Shown here piece by piece: positions 5,141 to 6,227 of a DNA stretch of 6,227 nt. Location of the stretch: NCBI GenBank assembly GCA_016764955.1, contig JAESQZ010000157.1, positions 1 to 6,227 on the forward strand, written 5' to 3'. A model generated the notes under the pieces. The model had not been told where the DNA came from. It saw only the letters and a program-made list of their open reading frames with translations, and made no database searches. The first letter of the stretch is position 1, and the number at the start of each line of letters is the position of its first letter. Made by a program: the position numbers and the translations under genes. Source of the DNA: Deltaproteobacteria bacterium. GTDB taxonomy: Bacteria; Myxococcota; UBA727; JABDBI01.

Positions 5141-6227
5141 TTGAGCGTAAATAGGCACGTGTGTGTTTGCCAAAATTGCGCATCAATTTAGCTAAACTGG
5201 TTTTATGATTGAGCTTGTTAGACTCAGCAGAAAGTTCTTCACGAACATAGCTGGGTGTGTATTCAAGTGTTTCATCTGGTTGGATTTGCAACGCTTCTGA
5301 AATATTGCTTGGAACGCCGTAGTAGGCCTTTAGAATCTTTTCATAGGCCTTGTGCTCTAAGTCCAAGTGCTTTTCGGTGGCCTCTTCGATTAATCTTTCT
5401 TTGGGGCCACTAAACCCGAGTTTATCTAATATGCCATAAAGTATTAGCAAAAGCGGATGCTTGTCGGGTAAAACAGTTGTGTGATAGGGCTGGGTTAAGT
5501 CTTGCACATAGTGAGCGCCCATGCCGGCAAATCGCCAGCCCCAGTAAGGATGCCCAGTTTCAAATGCAAAACGCGAAAGAGACCTAAAGAGGTGAATTCT
5601 TTGTTCTGGATAAGTTCGCTTGATATTAGGGGCTACCCAATAAAGAGGCGCCCATTCATGATAAAAACCCATATGAAAGGGCGCTTGGCTACCGTACGAG
5701 AGTTTTGAATTCCCAAAAGGCTGCTTGCCCATTTTGTATTCTGCTCCAAAACTGCTTTCGCTGTCGTTCCATAACTCGATATCTAAGCCATAATCAGGCT
5801 CGTCGGTGGCTGAGGTAAACACGTCTTGTGCCAAAACATATTGACCTGGTTTAACTTTAATAAAATGTTGCCCTGTGGGGCTCAAACTATCAGGTAGCAA
5901 CGTTATTTCGGATGGAAGCAGTAAGTTTTTTGCATGTGAAGCATGAGATGTGTTGGGCATTTCCTGACGGTAAAGAGGCAAAAGTGTGTTGGGGTTGACA
6001 CGGATGGCTCGAAAAAACTCGGTAACTGAAGATTTTTTGGGGATCAAAGATTCGGGTTTTCGGGGGTAATTAGCAAGATTTTGCTCGGCCCAGTGTTCTT
6101 CTTTTTCGATTAATTTAATGATTTTTTGCCAGTCAGATTTTAAGAATGACTCAAGTGGCTCTGCTTTGACTTTGTTTTTTGGGCTGAGACCTTTGAAGTT
6201 GTCAGTTGCTAATTTGCTTAAGATAGC
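5109..6227 (-). CDS. Zinc-dependent phospholipase C / P1 nuclease-like protein (5' end outside window)
   Basis: The frame is open from the right edge to TAA (5111-5109, complement), giving 372 visible residues with the N-terminus missing. A TTG at 6047 is only an internal codon, since coding continues upstream (for example EEHWAEQNLANYPRKPESL). The strongest motif is GMGAHYVQDLTQPYHTTV at visible residues 236-253. Its H-x3-D-x5-H spacing (H239, D243, H249) matches the zinc-ligand segment of the phospholipase C/P1 nuclease fold. Other features are a beta-rich region with DYGLDIELWND, then QAPFHMGFYHEW and FAFETGHPYWGWRFAG, and a helical C-terminal third. Members are usually exported; the signal peptide would lie outside the window. 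Whether it cleaves phospholipid or nucleic acid is not decidable. It converges on the oxidase gene with a 32-bp overlap. Confidence 0.72.
   Translation of the reverse strand, partial: AILSKLATDNFKGLSPKNKVKAEPLESFLKSDWQKIIKLIEKEEHWAEQNLANYPRKPESLIPKKSSVTEFFRAIRVNPNTLLPLYRQEMPNTSHASHAKNLLLPSEITLLPDSLSPTGQHFIKVKPGQYVLAQDVFTSATDEPDYGLDIELWNDSESSFGAEYKMGKQPFGNSKLSYGSQAPFHMGFYHEWAPLYWVAPNIKRTYPEQRIHLFRSLSRFAFETGHPYWGWRFAGMGAHYVQDLTQPYHTTVLPDKHPLLLILYGILDKLGFSGPKERLIEEATEKHLDLEHKAYEKILKAYYGVPSNISEALQIQPDETLEYTPSYVREELSAESNKLNHKTSLAKLMRNFGKHTRAYLRSITDCQKSCQD

Noticed and set aside
5502..5708. Small + strand frame opposite the phospholipase C-like gene
   Set aside because: It lies across the conserved HYVQDLTQPYH coding region on the other strand and has no ribosome binding site or family signal.

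Overview
The window reads as a stretch of an AT-leaning chromosome from a Gram-negative bacterium that uses the standard genetic code. Evidence: a cysteine-rich secreted lipoprotein gene with Ser at +2 of its lipobox, a zinc-dependent phospholipase C-like gene, and genes ending in TAG, TGA and TAA with Trp encoded by TGG. Cys-rich lipoproteins of this style are frequent in deltaproteobacterial and myxobacterial-type lineages, but that placement is inference with low confidence. No rRNA, tRNA, CRISPR array or transposase gene is visible.

Layout, left to right. (1) 1-269: 3' end of an unrecognised membrane-protein-like gene. (2) 280-2201: an accessory block bounded by two perfect 29-bp direct copies (280-308 and 2173-2201). 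Copy 1 is non-coding; copy 2 lies inside the first codons of an ABC-F gene. The block holds a vapBC toxin-antitoxin locus with a good promoter and operator-like palindrome, intact vapB antitoxin and vapC toxin broken by an in-frame TGA. A Cys-rich lipoprotein gene follows, which reads as one 333-residue protein only if two single-base frameshifts are corrected. (3) 2155-5140: two co-directional, apparently intact genes, a YkpA/YbiT-like ABC-F ATPase and a GlcD-like FAD-dependent oxidase. They are separated by a 92-bp palindromic element with a candidate 5-bp target duplication. (4) 5109-6227: a convergent, partial gene for a zinc-dependent phospholipase C/P1 nuclease-like protein, whose 3' end overlaps the oxidase gene by 32 bp.

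The genes do not form one pathway. vapB and vapC are a translationally coupled pair. ABC-F and the oxidase may once have been a tight operon, since removing the 92-bp element and one AATAT leaves a 12-bp gap. The main message is contrast: within the repeat-bounded block two of three genes are broken, while the core-like genes to its right look intact. This fits an acquired, decaying insert, though sequencing error in the block cannot be excluded. No gene-free stretch exceeds about 110 bp. The most unusual signals are the 29-bp repeat pair, frameshifts placed on small palindromes, a hairpin that would hide the ABC-F ribosome binding site, and the palindromic element.
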